Assembly (NCBI GenBank): GCA_019322815.1
Contig: JAHWIB010000023.1
Location: forward strand, 1 to 21,393
Direction of reading: 5' to 3'
DNA length: 21,393 nt
Origin: Candidatus Woesearchaeota archaeon
Lineage (GTDB): Archaea; Nanobdellota; Nanobdellia; Woesearchaeales; WJKL01
How positions within the stretch are numbered: position 1 is the first letter of the stretch; each line of letters begins with the position of its first letter. The position numbers and the translations under genes were made by a program. Of this stretch, positions 6,748 through 13,804 are shown piece after piece. The notes below the pieces were generated by a model. It did no database searches. It was not told the DNA's origin and saw nothing but the letters and a program-made list of their open reading frames with translations.

Positions 6748-6868
6748 TTTTTCTCTTTTTCATTCTCATATACATTCTGCCGTCTTTTCTTTCAATTTGT
6801 TGATGGAGAATCATACTGTCAAGTATTCTAATCACATCTACTTTAAAATAATTTGTAATAATAACCAC
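6734..6868 (-). CDS. Possible small protein (44 aa) overlapping the RHH gene start
   Basis: A GTG-initiated frame, ending in TAA at 6734-6736. It encodes a hydrophobic N-terminus, then DVIRILDSMILHQQIERKDGRMY and a basic end (MRMKKRKIAVF). A TATA-like TTTAAATAAAATAAAT (6891-6906, minus) is placed so that transcription would begin almost at this GTG, which favours a leaderless start. Its 3' end overlaps the TTG start of the ribbon-helix-helix gene by 14 bp in another frame. It may be a coupled small gene, a frameshifted N-terminus of the RHH protein, or chance. Confidence 0.3.
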   Translation of the reverse strand: MVIITNYFKVDVIRILDSMILHQQIERKDGRMYMRMKKRKIAVF

Positions 6869-7002
6869 CCCTCACTATCAACTATTCTTGATTTATTTTA
6901 TTTAAACTTTTCTTAATCTAACAACACAAAAAGGTATACTGGGATATTCTTTATTATTAAAATTGAATTAGCTTTTTAAACATATTATATTTACTCAGAG
7001 AA

Positions 7003-8274
7003 ATGACAAAAATTTACATCAAAACCTATGGCTGCTCTTTAAACCAATCAGATTCAGAACTAATGGCTGGTTTGCTTAAAGAGGCAAGATTTGAAATAAC
7101 TAAAAACATAGAAGATGCCTTTATTGTAATCATAAATACATGCACTGTAAAAGGACCTACAGAAAAAAAATTCTTTAATTATTTAGAAAAAATTAAAGAG
7201 AAATATCCTTATAAAAAAATAATAATCACTGGATGTATCTCACAAACAGATCCTAAAAAATTAAAAGGCTATTCTTTATTAGGTACATCACAAGTTACAA
7301 ACATTGTTCAATTAGTAGAAGAAACCATTCATGATAATCCAATGCTTATGCTGACAAAAGAATCTTATCCAAGGCTTAATCTTCCAAAAATAAGAAAAAA
7401 TCCTGTTATTGAGATTATACCAATTTGTGAAGGATGTTTAGGAGATCCATGCTCATACTGCAAAGTTAAAGCTGCAAGAGGTTCTTTACGCTCATATCCA
7501 AAAGAAGATATAATTAAACAATCTAAAAAAGCAGCTGCAGAAGGAATTCCAGAAATCTGGCTTACTGCACAAGATACAGGCTGTTATGGAAAAGATATTG
7601 ATTCTTCATTGCCAGAATTATTAAATGAATTAATCAAACTGCCTGGAAATTTTAAAATAAGGTTAGGAATGTTAAATCCAAACCATATACTTGAATTTTT
7701 GGATAAATTAATTGAGATCTATAAATCAGATAAAATGTTTAAATTCCTGCATATTCCGGTTCAGTCAGGAAATAATGATATTCTTAAAGAAATGAAAAGA
7801 AAATATACAATAGAGCAGTTCAAAGAAATAATTGAAAAATTCAAAAAGGCAATTCCTTCTATTACAATTGCAACTGATGTCATATGCGGATTTCCAGGAG
7901 AGACAGAACAGCAGTTCTATGATTCATTGGAATTGATCAAACAAATCAGGCCTGCGGTATTAAACATCTCAAGATTCTGGCCTCGCCCTAAAACACCTGC
8001 AGCTAAGATGGAAAATCAAGTTCATGGAAGCGAGACAAAAAGAAGGTCAACATTAATGATAGATATTTTTCAAAACATATCAAGGATGCAGAATGAACGC
8101 TGGCTTAATTGGGAGGGAAATATCCTTATAGACGAAAAAGGCAAAGAGGATACATGGATAGGAAGAAACTTTGCATACAAGCCAGTTATAGTAAAAGGAA
8201 ATTATAAATTAGGAGATATTATTAATGTGAAAATAGATAAGATTACTCCTTTTGATTTAAGAGCAAACATATGA
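7003..8274 (+). CDS. Threonylcarbamoyladenosine tRNA methylthiotransferase (CDKAL1/MtaB-like radical SAM)
   Basis: 423 aa with the three methylthiotransferase domains. The N-terminal UPF0004 domain has its cluster cysteines in KTYGCSLNQSDSE, INTCTVK and ITGCISQ. The radical SAM core starts near residue 142, and a C-terminal TRAM domain (about 365-423) binds tRNA. It should convert t6A37 to ms2t6A37 in ANN-decoding tRNAs. HIPVQSGNNDILKEMKRKYT and the CGFPGETEQQF motif are typical of the family. The radical SAM cysteines are C145-x4-C150-x2-C153 instead of the usual C-x3-C-x2-C, with another Cys at 142. TTTTTAAAC about 28 bp upstream of ATG suggests a leaderless mRNA. Confidence 0.9.
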   Translation: MTKIYIKTYGCSLNQSDSELMAGLLKEARFEITKNIEDAFIVIINTCTVKGPTEKKFFNYLEKIKEKYPYKKIIITGCISQTDPKKLKGYSLLGTSQVTNIVQLVEETIHDNPMLMLTKESYPRLNLPKIRKNPVIEIIPICEGCLGDPCSYCKVKAARGSLRSYPKEDIIKQSKKAAAEGIPEIWLTAQDTGCYGKDIDSSLPELLNELIKLPGNFKIRLGMLNPNHILEFLDKLIEIYKSDKMFKFLHIPVQSGNNDILKEMKRKYTIEQFKEIIEKFKKAIPSITIATDVICGFPGETEQQFYDSLELIKQIRPAVLNISRFWPRPKTPAAKMENQVHGSETKRRSTLMIDIFQNISRMQNERWLNWEGNILIDEKGKEDTWIGRNFAYKPVIVKGNYKLGDIINVKIDKITPFDLRANI

Positions 8275-8289
8275 AAATTAAAATTTTCA
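8272..8289. repeat. 18-bp palindrome at the methylthiotransferase stop codon
   Basis: A perfect 8-bp stem TGAAAATT/AATTTTCA with a 2-nt loop; the first TGA is the stop codon of the methylthiotransferase gene. It is immediately followed by the larger palindrome at 8295-8315. Confidence 0.5.
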
Positions 8290-8294
8290 AAGTA

Positions 8295-8315
8295 TTGTAA
8301 ATCAGAGATTTACAA
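8295..8315. promoter_or_regulatory. 21-bp palindrome abutting the nucleotidyltransferase promoter
   Basis: A perfect 9-bp stem TTGTAAATC/GATTTACAA with a 3-nt AGA centre, ending a few bases before the BRE/TATA (CC + TTTAAATATA, 8317-8328). There is no T-tract after it, so an operator is likelier than a terminator. Confidence 0.5.
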
Positions 8316-8318
8316 ACC

Positions 8319-8328
8319 TTTAAATATA
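8319..8328 (+). promoter_or_regulatory. TATA box of the nucleotidyltransferase gene
   Basis: TTTAAATATA preceded by ACC, centred about 27 bp before ATG 8351, which predicts a leaderless transcript. Confidence 0.5.
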
Positions 8329-8350
8329 ATCTCTAAATCTATTTGATATA

Positions 8351-9043
8351 ATGAAGGCAATAATATTAGCAGGAGGATTAGGGACAAGATTAAGGCCATT
8401 GACAGATAACACTCCTAAACCTTTGCTGCCGATAAAAGGAAAGCCAATAATGCAGTATGCAATTGAAAATCTCAAAAAACAAGGGATCAAAGACATAATT
8501 CTTGGAATAAGTTATCATGCAGACAAGATAAAAGAATATTTTGGAGACGGCAGCAAGCTTGGAGTAAATATCCAATATTCAATTGAAGAAGAGCCCTTAG
8601 GAACAGGCGGAGCTGTAAAACAGGCTGCAGAAAACATAAAAGAGCCGTTTATTCTTGCATGGGGAGATAACTTGATGAATGTTAATTTCAATGAAATGCT
8701 GGAGATACACAAAAGAAATAGTGCAGTTTTAACAATGGCTTTAACTCCAAGAGAGGATGTTGAAAATTTTGGTGCAGCCAGACTTGAAGGAGAAAAAATA
8801 ATTGGTTTTGTTGAAAAACCAAAAAGAGAAGAAGCTCCTTCCAACTTAATCAATGCAGGGGCTTTTATAATCAATCCAGAAGCATTAGATATTTTGCCAG
8901 AAGGAAAATCAAATATTGAAAGAGAATGCTTTGAAAAAATAGTAGAACAAGGAAATGTTTATTCTTATAAACATAGTGGTCAGTGGTTTCCAACAGATAC
9001 AATCGAAAAATATAATAAGGCAAATCAAGAGTTTAGTCCATAA
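8351..9043 (+). CDS. Sugar-phosphate nucleotidyltransferase (probably mannose-1-P guanylyltransferase-like)
   Basis: A 230-aa single-domain NTP-transferase. The nucleotide loop ILAGGLGTRLRPLT...PKPLLP is at residues 5-28. EEPLGTGGAV marks base and sugar contacts. WGDN carries the metal-binding Asp, FVEKP the conserved Lys, and NAGAFIIN follows. There is no left-handed beta-helix acyltransferase domain, so it is the short form. It makes an NDP-sugar from NTP and sugar-1-phosphate. GDP-mannose is the likely product, given the neighbouring phosphomannomutase and the PGI/PMI in the window, but UDP-glucose or dTDP-glucose enzymes look alike at this level. The last 15 residues are echoed by a remnant 109 bp downstream. 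Confidence 0.85.
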   Translation: MKAIILAGGLGTRLRPLTDNTPKPLLPIKGKPIMQYAIENLKKQGIKDIILGISYHADKIKEYFGDGSKLGVNIQYSIEEEPLGTGGAVKQAAENIKEPFILAWGDNLMNVNFNEMLEIHKRNSAVLTMALTPREDVENFGAARLEGEKIIGFVEKPKREEAPSNLINAGAFIINPEALDILPEGKSNIERECFEKIVEQGNVYSYKHSGQWFPTDTIEKYNKANQEFSP

Positions 9044-9047
9044 ATAA

Positions 9048-9075
9048 GTGGGACGTAGCGAAGCGTAGGTCGCAC
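9048..9075. repeat. GC-rich palindromic element in intergenic region
   Basis: A 28-bp imperfect palindrome with outer arms GTGGGAC/GTCGCAC and a GC-GAA-GC centre, conspicuously GC-rich in an AT-rich window. It begins 4 bp after the nucleotidyltransferase stop. More GC-rich bases with GCGT words continue to about 9099. Its GAA-centred core resembles the element at 16040-16060. Confidence 0.5.
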
Positions 9076-9104
9076 ATTGCGTGTCAACCGAGCGTAACCA
9101 GTTG

Positions 9105-9155
9105 GATACAATCGAAAAATATAAAAAAGCTGACCAAGAATTTAATCTAGAATAA
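9105..9155 (+). pseudogene. Remnant of a second nucleotidyltransferase gene copy (last 16 codons)
   Basis: Bases 9105-9124 repeat 8996-9015 exactly (20 of 20). The copies then diverge but stay in frame and conserve the protein: DTIEKYKKADQEFNLE here against DTIEKYNKANQEFSP at the end of the intact gene, each followed by a stop. Mainly conservative changes imply that both tails were once under selection. This fits a tandem paralogue deleted down to its tail, or a tail displaced when the GC-rich segment was inserted. It lies in a different frame from the intact gene and has no start. Confidence 0.6.
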
Positions 9156-9174
9156 TATTTTAGAGGTGTTTATT

Positions 9175-10734
9175 ATGAGCAAAGAGAAGATTCTTACTAA
9201 ATCAGATTTTAAATCTTATGAATGGGCTAACTCTCCTGTTATTGCTGAGAACTTATTCAGAGAATATGACCTTAGAAATGCTACAAAACCATTAAAAAAA
9301 GGAGGAAAAGATGTAGAAGCAGGAATTAATGTTGATGGTTATAGAGTTTTAGGTCAAGCTTATGGAACTTATGTTCAACAGAAACTAAAACAAAAAAAGA
9401 TTGTTGTAAGTAATGATTACAGATCTTATTCAAGAGGGCTTGCTTTTGCATTTATAGCAGGAGTCATGTCTACAGGAGTTGATGTGATTGATATAGGAGT
9501 TACATTAAGTCCTATTCTATATTTTGCACAATACCATTTCAACCTGCCAGGAGCAGCAATGGTTACAGCTAGCCATAATGATAATGGTTGGGCAGGATTG
9601 AAATTGGCAAATGGATTATCAAGAACATTTGAGCCAAATGATATTTTAGAATACAAAAAACTTGTTTATTCAGGAGATTTTTTAGAAGGAAAAGGTAGCT
9701 ATGAAAAGTTTGAAGGAATTAAAGATGTTTATATCAATGATATAATCAAAAAATACAAAAACCATATAGGAAAAAGAAAACTTAAGATTGTTGTAAGTAC
9801 AGCTAATGGTGGAGCAGGAGAATTCTTGCCAGAATTGATAGAAAAATTAGGATTTGAAATCATCAAAATCAATTGTGATCTTGATTGGGATTTTCCAAAA
9901 TTTAATCCAAATCCTGAAAATGTTAAATTCCTAGAAGAATTAGGAAAATCAGTAAGGGAAAATAAAGCAGATTTAGGAGTTGCAGCAGATGGAGATGGAG
10001 ATAGATTTGGTGTTGTTGATGAAAAAGGCAAAGAGATTTTCTCTGATAGAGCAGGATTATTTATTGCGAGATTTTTAAGCAAAAAAGTTCAAGATAAATC
10101 AATAGTTATTGATGTAAAATCTACAGGAGCTTATGCATTAGACCCTGTCTTAAAAGAGAACAACAATAAGGTTGTTTTTAGCAAAACAGGGCATTCTTAT
10201 GTCAAAGCAAAAACCAGAGAGTTAGATGCATTAGCAGGATTTGAAAAAAGTGGGCATTTTTTCCTTAGGCAGGAATTTGGTTATGGTTATGATGATGGGT
10301 GTATGTCTGCAGCTATCTTCTGTGCAATATTATCTAATCATGAAGAACCATTATCAGAATTGATTGAACAGCAGCCTAAATCATTCCAGTCTCCAACAAT
10401 GGAGCCAGCTGTTGCCAATGATAAAATAAAATATGAGATTGTAGAAAAAGTAAAAAAAGAATTATTAGAAATGAAAAATAAAGGAGAAAAATTTGCAGGT
10501 CAAGATATAAAGGAGATAATTACAATTAATGGATCTAGAGTCATATTAGAAGATGGTTCTTGGGGGTTAATCAGGGCTTCTTCAAATATGCCTGTACTTG
10601 TAGTTGTTGTAGAATCTTTCTCATCAAAGAAATTACTATATGATATCTTTGATGAAATTCAAAAACATCTTGAAAAGTATGGAATCAAAAAAGAAAACTA
10701 TGATCAATTATTACCTCCTTACAAGGGCGAATAA
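9175..10734 (+). CDS. Phosphomannomutase/phosphoglucomutase (alpha-D-phosphohexomutase)
   Basis: 519 aa from ATG 9175, which has GAGGTG 6 nt upstream; a GTG three codons earlier lies inside that ribosome site and is rejected. All four phosphohexomutase motifs are present. They are NLFREYDLR near the N-terminus, the phosphoserine loop TASHN (Ser133), the Mg loop DGDGDRFG (Asp272, 274, 276), the sugar loop GFEKSGH, and the C-terminal phosphate-binding RASSNMP. It interconverts hexose-6-P and hexose-1-P. It sits between PGI/PMI and the nucleotidyltransferase in the GDP-mannose route. The protein is longer than the common 450-460 aa, with extra residues at both ends. Mannose or glucose preference cannot be decided here. 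Confidence 0.92.
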   Translation: MSKEKILTKSDFKSYEWANSPVIAENLFREYDLRNATKPLKKGGKDVEAGINVDGYRVLGQAYGTYVQQKLKQKKIVVSNDYRSYSRGLAFAFIAGVMSTGVDVIDIGVTLSPILYFAQYHFNLPGAAMVTASHNDNGWAGLKLANGLSRTFEPNDILEYKKLVYSGDFLEGKGSYEKFEGIKDVYINDIIKKYKNHIGKRKLKIVVSTANGGAGEFLPELIEKLGFEIIKINCDLDWDFPKFNPNPENVKFLEELGKSVRENKADLGVAADGDGDRFGVVDEKGKEIFSDRAGLFIARFLSKKVQDKSIVIDVKSTGAYALDPVLKENNNKVVFSKTGHSYVKAKTRELDALAGFEKSGHFFLRQEFGYGYDDGCMSAAIFCAILSNHEEPLSELIEQQPKSFQSPTMEPAVANDKIKYEIVEKVKKELLEMKNKGEKFAGQDIKEIITINGSRVILEDGSWGLIRASSNMPVLVVVVESFSSKKLLYDIFDEIQKHLEKYGIKKENYDQLLPPYKGE

Positions 10735-10818
10735 ATAGCATATAATAAAAACCTTTATATATCATTTAATATATTATTCATTAAAAATACCTATTTAAAA
10801 ATAAAAAGGTGGTTTAGT

Positions 10819-11283
10819 ATGGCTAAAAATAAAAGCAAAAATCTATATTATATTATAGCAGCAATAGTAGTAGTGGTTATTCTTATTGCGATATTTATGA
10901 GAAAACCAGCAGAAGAAGTGCCAGAAGAGGTAGTGGAAGAAGTACCAGAAGAAGTTGTACAAGAAGAAGTAATACCAGAACCAACAGTGCCAACTGAATA
11001 TGTAGGAACTATTGTTTCTGATGCAGTATGTGTTGGTGATGAGATACAAGCGACAATAACTAATACAGGAGACCAGACTGAAACAATTGGAGATAAACTG
11101 ATTGTTCAAGTAAACGGACTGGTAGTAAGAGCTCCTATATGTGAAAAAATGACTCTAGCTCCTGGAGAAAGCGTTAGATGTTCAGATGTTTCAGGGCCTT
11201 TCCCAATAAGAGCAGGAAAAGAAAACCTAGTAATAGTAAAATTAAAAGGAGACAGTGCACAAGCAACTGTTACTTGTGATTAA
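10819..11283 (+). CDS. Membrane-anchored extracytoplasmic protein with four conserved cysteines (paralogue A)
   Basis: 154 aa. A basic N-terminus precedes one membrane helix (residues 10-27, YYIIAAIVVVVILIAIF). Next is an acidic spacer rich in Pro-Glu-Glu-Val repeats (30-56), then a beta-rich domain (60-154) reminiscent of CARDB/DUF11-like beta-sandwiches (ITNTGDQTETIGDKLIVQVNG ... LAPGESVRCSD). Cysteines at 71, 108, 121 and 153 could form two disulfides outside the cell. AAGGTGG upstream of ATG is a good ribosome site, and CCTTTATATATC near 10751-10762 looks like the promoter. The next gene is a paralogue. Function is unknown; a surface or cell-envelope role is likely. Confidence 0.75.
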   Translation: MAKNKSKNLYYIIAAIVVVVILIAIFMRKPAEEVPEEVVEEVPEEVVQEEVIPEPTVPTEYVGTIVSDAVCVGDEIQATITNTGDQTETIGDKLIVQVNGLVVRAPICEKMTLAPGESVRCSDVSGPFPIRAGKENLVIVKLKGDSAQATVTCD

Positions 11284-11353
11284 AAACTTTCTTTTTTTTT
11301 CTATTCTTTTTTACAATAAAATATTTATATTAGAATATTCTTAATATAATTTG

Positions 11354-11878
11354 ATGAAAAAGATTATAGTATTTACATTGATAATCCTTCTTATTATCCT
11401 TTTTATTTTCAAAGTAACTACAAACCCATCAGATGAAGAGCTTACTTTTATAGATTCTAAGCAAGAAATAACCGGCCATGTTGTTTATGAGGAAACAGAA
11501 GAAATTCCTGAAGAAATGTCAGATGATACAGAAACTTTTGAACCTGAAATAACAATTCTTGAAGATGTTGAGATAGAACTTCCAGAAGAAGCACCTGTTG
11601 AGGTTGTTTCTGATGTAAACTGTATTGATAATAAGATAGAATTATTATTGGCAAATCCAACTAATAAAACACTGACATTAGTTGAAGATATAGTTATACA
11701 TCTGAATGGGATGATTGTTGTTGATCCTGAATGCAGAATATCCACATTAATGCCAGGAAAAAAGGTTTTTTGTTCTGATATCTCAGGCCATTTGGCAATC
11801 AGAAAAGAAAAGAAAAATACACTGCAAATAAGCATGGGATCAGAAAAATTTGATTTTGTTGTAGATTGTGAAAACTAA
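11354..11878 (+). CDS. Membrane-anchored extracytoplasmic protein with four conserved cysteines (paralogue B)
   Basis: 174 aa from ATG 11354; the TTG just before it is not needed. One membrane helix (residues 3-20), an acidic spacer with an ITGHVVYEE segment, then a domain homologous to that of the preceding protein. Cysteines fall at 90, 127, 140 and 172, with gaps of 37, 13 and 32, identical to those in paralogue A. FCSDISG here matches RCSDVSG there. AT-rich TATA-like sequence about 25-30 bp upstream suggests its own leaderless promoter. It is a tandem duplication with diverged sequence, and its function is unknown. Confidence 0.75.
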   Translation: MKKIIVFTLIILLIILFIFKVTTNPSDEELTFIDSKQEITGHVVYEETEEIPEEMSDDTETFEPEITILEDVEIELPEEAPVEVVSDVNCIDNKIELLLANPTNKTLTLVEDIVIHLNGMIVVDPECRISTLMPGKKVFCSDISGHLAIRKEKKNTLQISMGSEKFDFVVDCEN

Positions 11879-11889
11879 ATTTAGTAATC

Positions 11890-11898
11890 TTTATAAAC
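11890..11898 (+). promoter_or_regulatory. TATA box of the exosome superoperon
   Basis: TTTATAAAC, the best promoter match upstream of the Pop5 gene. Transcription would start near 11920, leaving a leader of about 55 nt. Confidence 0.45.
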
Positions 11899-11933
11899 TA
11901 TTAGATATTTCTAAATCATTGAGAGAAGAGAAG

Positions 11934-11972
11934 AACCATATAAGAGGTTTATTTCTCGGTTAATGAAAACCG
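11934..11972 (+). promoter_or_regulatory. Two small hairpins in the superoperon leader
   Basis: AACC/GGTT (11934-11937 with 11946-11949) and CGGTT/AACCG (11957-11961 with 11968-11972). The second ends 3 nt before the Pop5 ATG. The repeated AACC/GGTT arms can also pair crosswise, so alternative folds are possible. Confidence 0.35.
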
Positions 11973-11975
11973 TTT

Positions 11976-12338
11976 ATGGGTGATACAAAAATTAAAAAAA
12001 GAATTAAGATTTTGCCTACGTTAAAGGAAAAAACAAGATATTTAGCATTTGAGATTATTTCAGATCATAAAATTAATGACTTCAAAGCGGTTTCAAAAGA
12101 AATACATGAAAAATCATTATTGTTTTTAGGCCAATTAGGCTTAGCAAAAGCAGGAATAAGAATTTTGCCTGAAAAATGGAACCTAGAGCTTCAAAAAGGC
12201 ATTATCAAAGTTAATCATAGGCAGGTTGATGAATTAAAATCAGCATTAACCTTAATAGAAAAAATAAATAATAAGAATGTTGTTATGAAAAGTATTGGTG
12301 TTTCAGGAATGCTGAATAAAGCTGAAAAAAATATTTGA
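11976..12338 (+). CDS. rnp2: Ribonuclease P protein component 2 (Pop5)
   Basis: 120 aa. The LPTLKEKTRYLAFEIIS segment (residues 13-29) is the family hallmark. It is followed by VSKEIHEKSLLFLGQLGLAKAGIRIL and a strand pattern ending in VMKSIGVSGMLNKA. Pop5 pairs with Rpp30 and supports tRNA 5' maturation by RNase P RNA. The length is typical. It is the first gene of the superoperon, 15 bp before proteasome alpha; Rpp30, often adjacent in archaea, is not in the window. Confidence 0.88.
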   Translation: MGDTKIKKRIKILPTLKEKTRYLAFEIISDHKINDFKAVSKEIHEKSLLFLGQLGLAKAGIRILPEKWNLELQKGIIKVNHRQVDELKSALTLIEKINNKNVVMKSIGVSGMLNKAEKNI

Positions 12339-12353
12339 AATGAGGTGAAAATT

Positions 12354-13091
12354 ATGCAACCAATGCCACATCAATTGATGGGATATGATAGGGCTATCAC
12401 AATGTTTAGCCCTGAAGGAAGATTATTGCAGGTAGAATATGCTAAAAAAACAGTTAAACAAGGCTCAACTGCAATCGGAATGGTTTGTAAGGATGGAGTC
12501 ATTTTAGTAACAGACAAAAGATTAGTTGATCCTCTAGTTGTTCCAGAAGCAACTGAGAAAATTTTTCAAATAGATGATCATATAGGAACAACTGCTTCTG
12601 GCATATTGTCAGATGCCCGTGTTTTAATAGAAAGGGCACAGCTAAGAGCGCAGCAGCATAGAGTAACATATGACAGCCCGATTGATACATCATCTATTGT
12701 CAAGGATATCAGTGATCTAAAACAAATCTGTACTCAGTCAGCAGGTTTAAGGCCATTTGGAGTTTCTTTATTAGTTGCAGGAGTTGATGAAGATGGAAGT
12801 ATCAAATTATTTGAGACAGACCCAACAGGTATTTTCTTTGAATACAAAGCAACTGCAATTGGAGAAGGAGAAGCAGATGTAACAGAGGTTCTGCATAAAC
12901 AATATAAAGAAGATGTAACAGTAGATGAAGGAATAAAATTAGCGCTTAGAGCTTTGATGAAAGCAATAGGAGAAAAATTTACAGCTGATAGAATTGACTG
13001 CGCTTATATAAAACAGGATGAAAAAAAATACAAAAAATTAAGCAAAGAAAAGATAGAAAAGATTTTAGCAGAGGTTAAAAAGAAGAAATAA
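12354..13091 (+). CDS. psmA: Proteasome alpha subunit
   Basis: 245 aa from ATG 12354; GAGGTGA lies 6 nt upstream. A GTG at 12345 is part of that ribosome site, so it is not used. The alpha-subunit N-terminal signature GYDRAITMFSPEGRLLQVEYAKK is intact, including the gate-forming region. ALRPFG-type (AGLRPFGVSLLVAG), ETDPTG and AIGEGE motifs follow. It forms the outer rings of the 20S proteasome. No beta subunit is in the window. The C-terminus ends in Lys-rich sequence rather than the HbYX tail, as expected for an alpha subunit. Confidence 0.97.
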   Translation: MQPMPHQLMGYDRAITMFSPEGRLLQVEYAKKTVKQGSTAIGMVCKDGVILVTDKRLVDPLVVPEATEKIFQIDDHIGTTASGILSDARVLIERAQLRAQQHRVTYDSPIDTSSIVKDISDLKQICTQSAGLRPFGVSLLVAGVDEDGSIKLFETDPTGIFFEYKATAIGEGEADVTEVLHKQYKEDVTVDEGIKLALRALMKAIGEKFTADRIDCAYIKQDEKKYKKLSKEKIEKILAEVKKKK

Positions 13092-13092
13092 A

Positions 13093-13794
13093 ATGATTAC
13101 AGTAGATCAAGCAGTGATTGCTAAATTAAAGACCCATGGAGCCAATTTTGAAGTTCTTGTTGACTGCAATAATGCAATAGCTTTCAAAGGAGGAAAAGAA
13201 GTTGATATGAAAGATGTTCTTGCAACCCAAACTGTTTTTTCAGACAGCAAGAAAGGAGAACAGGCATCAGATGTTCAATTAAAACAGATATTTGGAACAA
13301 CTGATCCTTCTGAAGTAGCTAAAGAGGTTATAAGAAAAGGAGAGATTCAATTGACCGCTGAATATAGAAACAGATTGAAAGAGACAAAAAGAAAACAGAT
13401 TCTTGATATGATCCACAGAAATGGTGTTGATCCAAAAACACATCTTCCTCATCCTCTTACAAGAATAGAATTAGCTTTAGAAGAAGCAAAAATTCATGTA
13501 GATGAATACACTCCAGTGCAGAAACAAGTGCAGGAAATATTAAAGAAGATAAGGATAATATTGCCGATTAAATTTGAGGTAAAAGAAGTTGAAATAAAGG
13601 TTCCAGCAGAAAATGCCGGCAAATCATATTCTGTAATCAATAATTTCGGCAAAATTCTAAAGCAGGAATGGCAGCCAGATGGAAGCCTTTTGGCTGTTAT
13701 TGAAATTCCTGGAGGTCTTGAACAGGATCTTTATGACAAATTAAGTTCAATAACTCATGGTAATAATGAGGTAAGATTACTAAAAACTAAATAG
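13093..13794 (+). CDS. Ribosome maturation protein SBDS homologue
   Basis: 233 aa with the three SBDS domains. The FYSH domain (1-90) contains VLVDCNNAIAFKGGK and VLATQTVFSDSKKGE. The central helical domain has LTAEYRNRLKETKRKQIL and HPLTRIELALEEA. The C-terminal ferredoxin-like domain has IPIGGLEQDLYDKL-type sequence. It promotes release of aIF6 from the 50S subunit with an EF-2-like GTPase. It starts 1 nt after the psmA stop and is translationally coupled. The gene order psmA-SBDS-rrp4-rrp41-rrp42 is the archaeal exosome superoperon. Confidence 0.95.
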   Translation: MITVDQAVIAKLKTHGANFEVLVDCNNAIAFKGGKEVDMKDVLATQTVFSDSKKGEQASDVQLKQIFGTTDPSEVAKEVIRKGEIQLTAEYRNRLKETKRKQILDMIHRNGVDPKTHLPHPLTRIELALEEAKIHVDEYTPVQKQVQEILKKIRIILPIKFEVKEVEIKVPAENAGKSYSVINNFGKILKQEWQPDGSLLAVIEIPGGLEQDLYDKLSSITHGNNEVRLLKTK

Positions 13795-13804
13795 GGTGAA
13801 TAAA

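Noticed and set aside
6677..6916. A 79-codon + strand frame upstream of the methylthiotransferase
   Set aside because: It lies antisense to the ribbon-helix-helix gene start and its promoter region and has no protein features.
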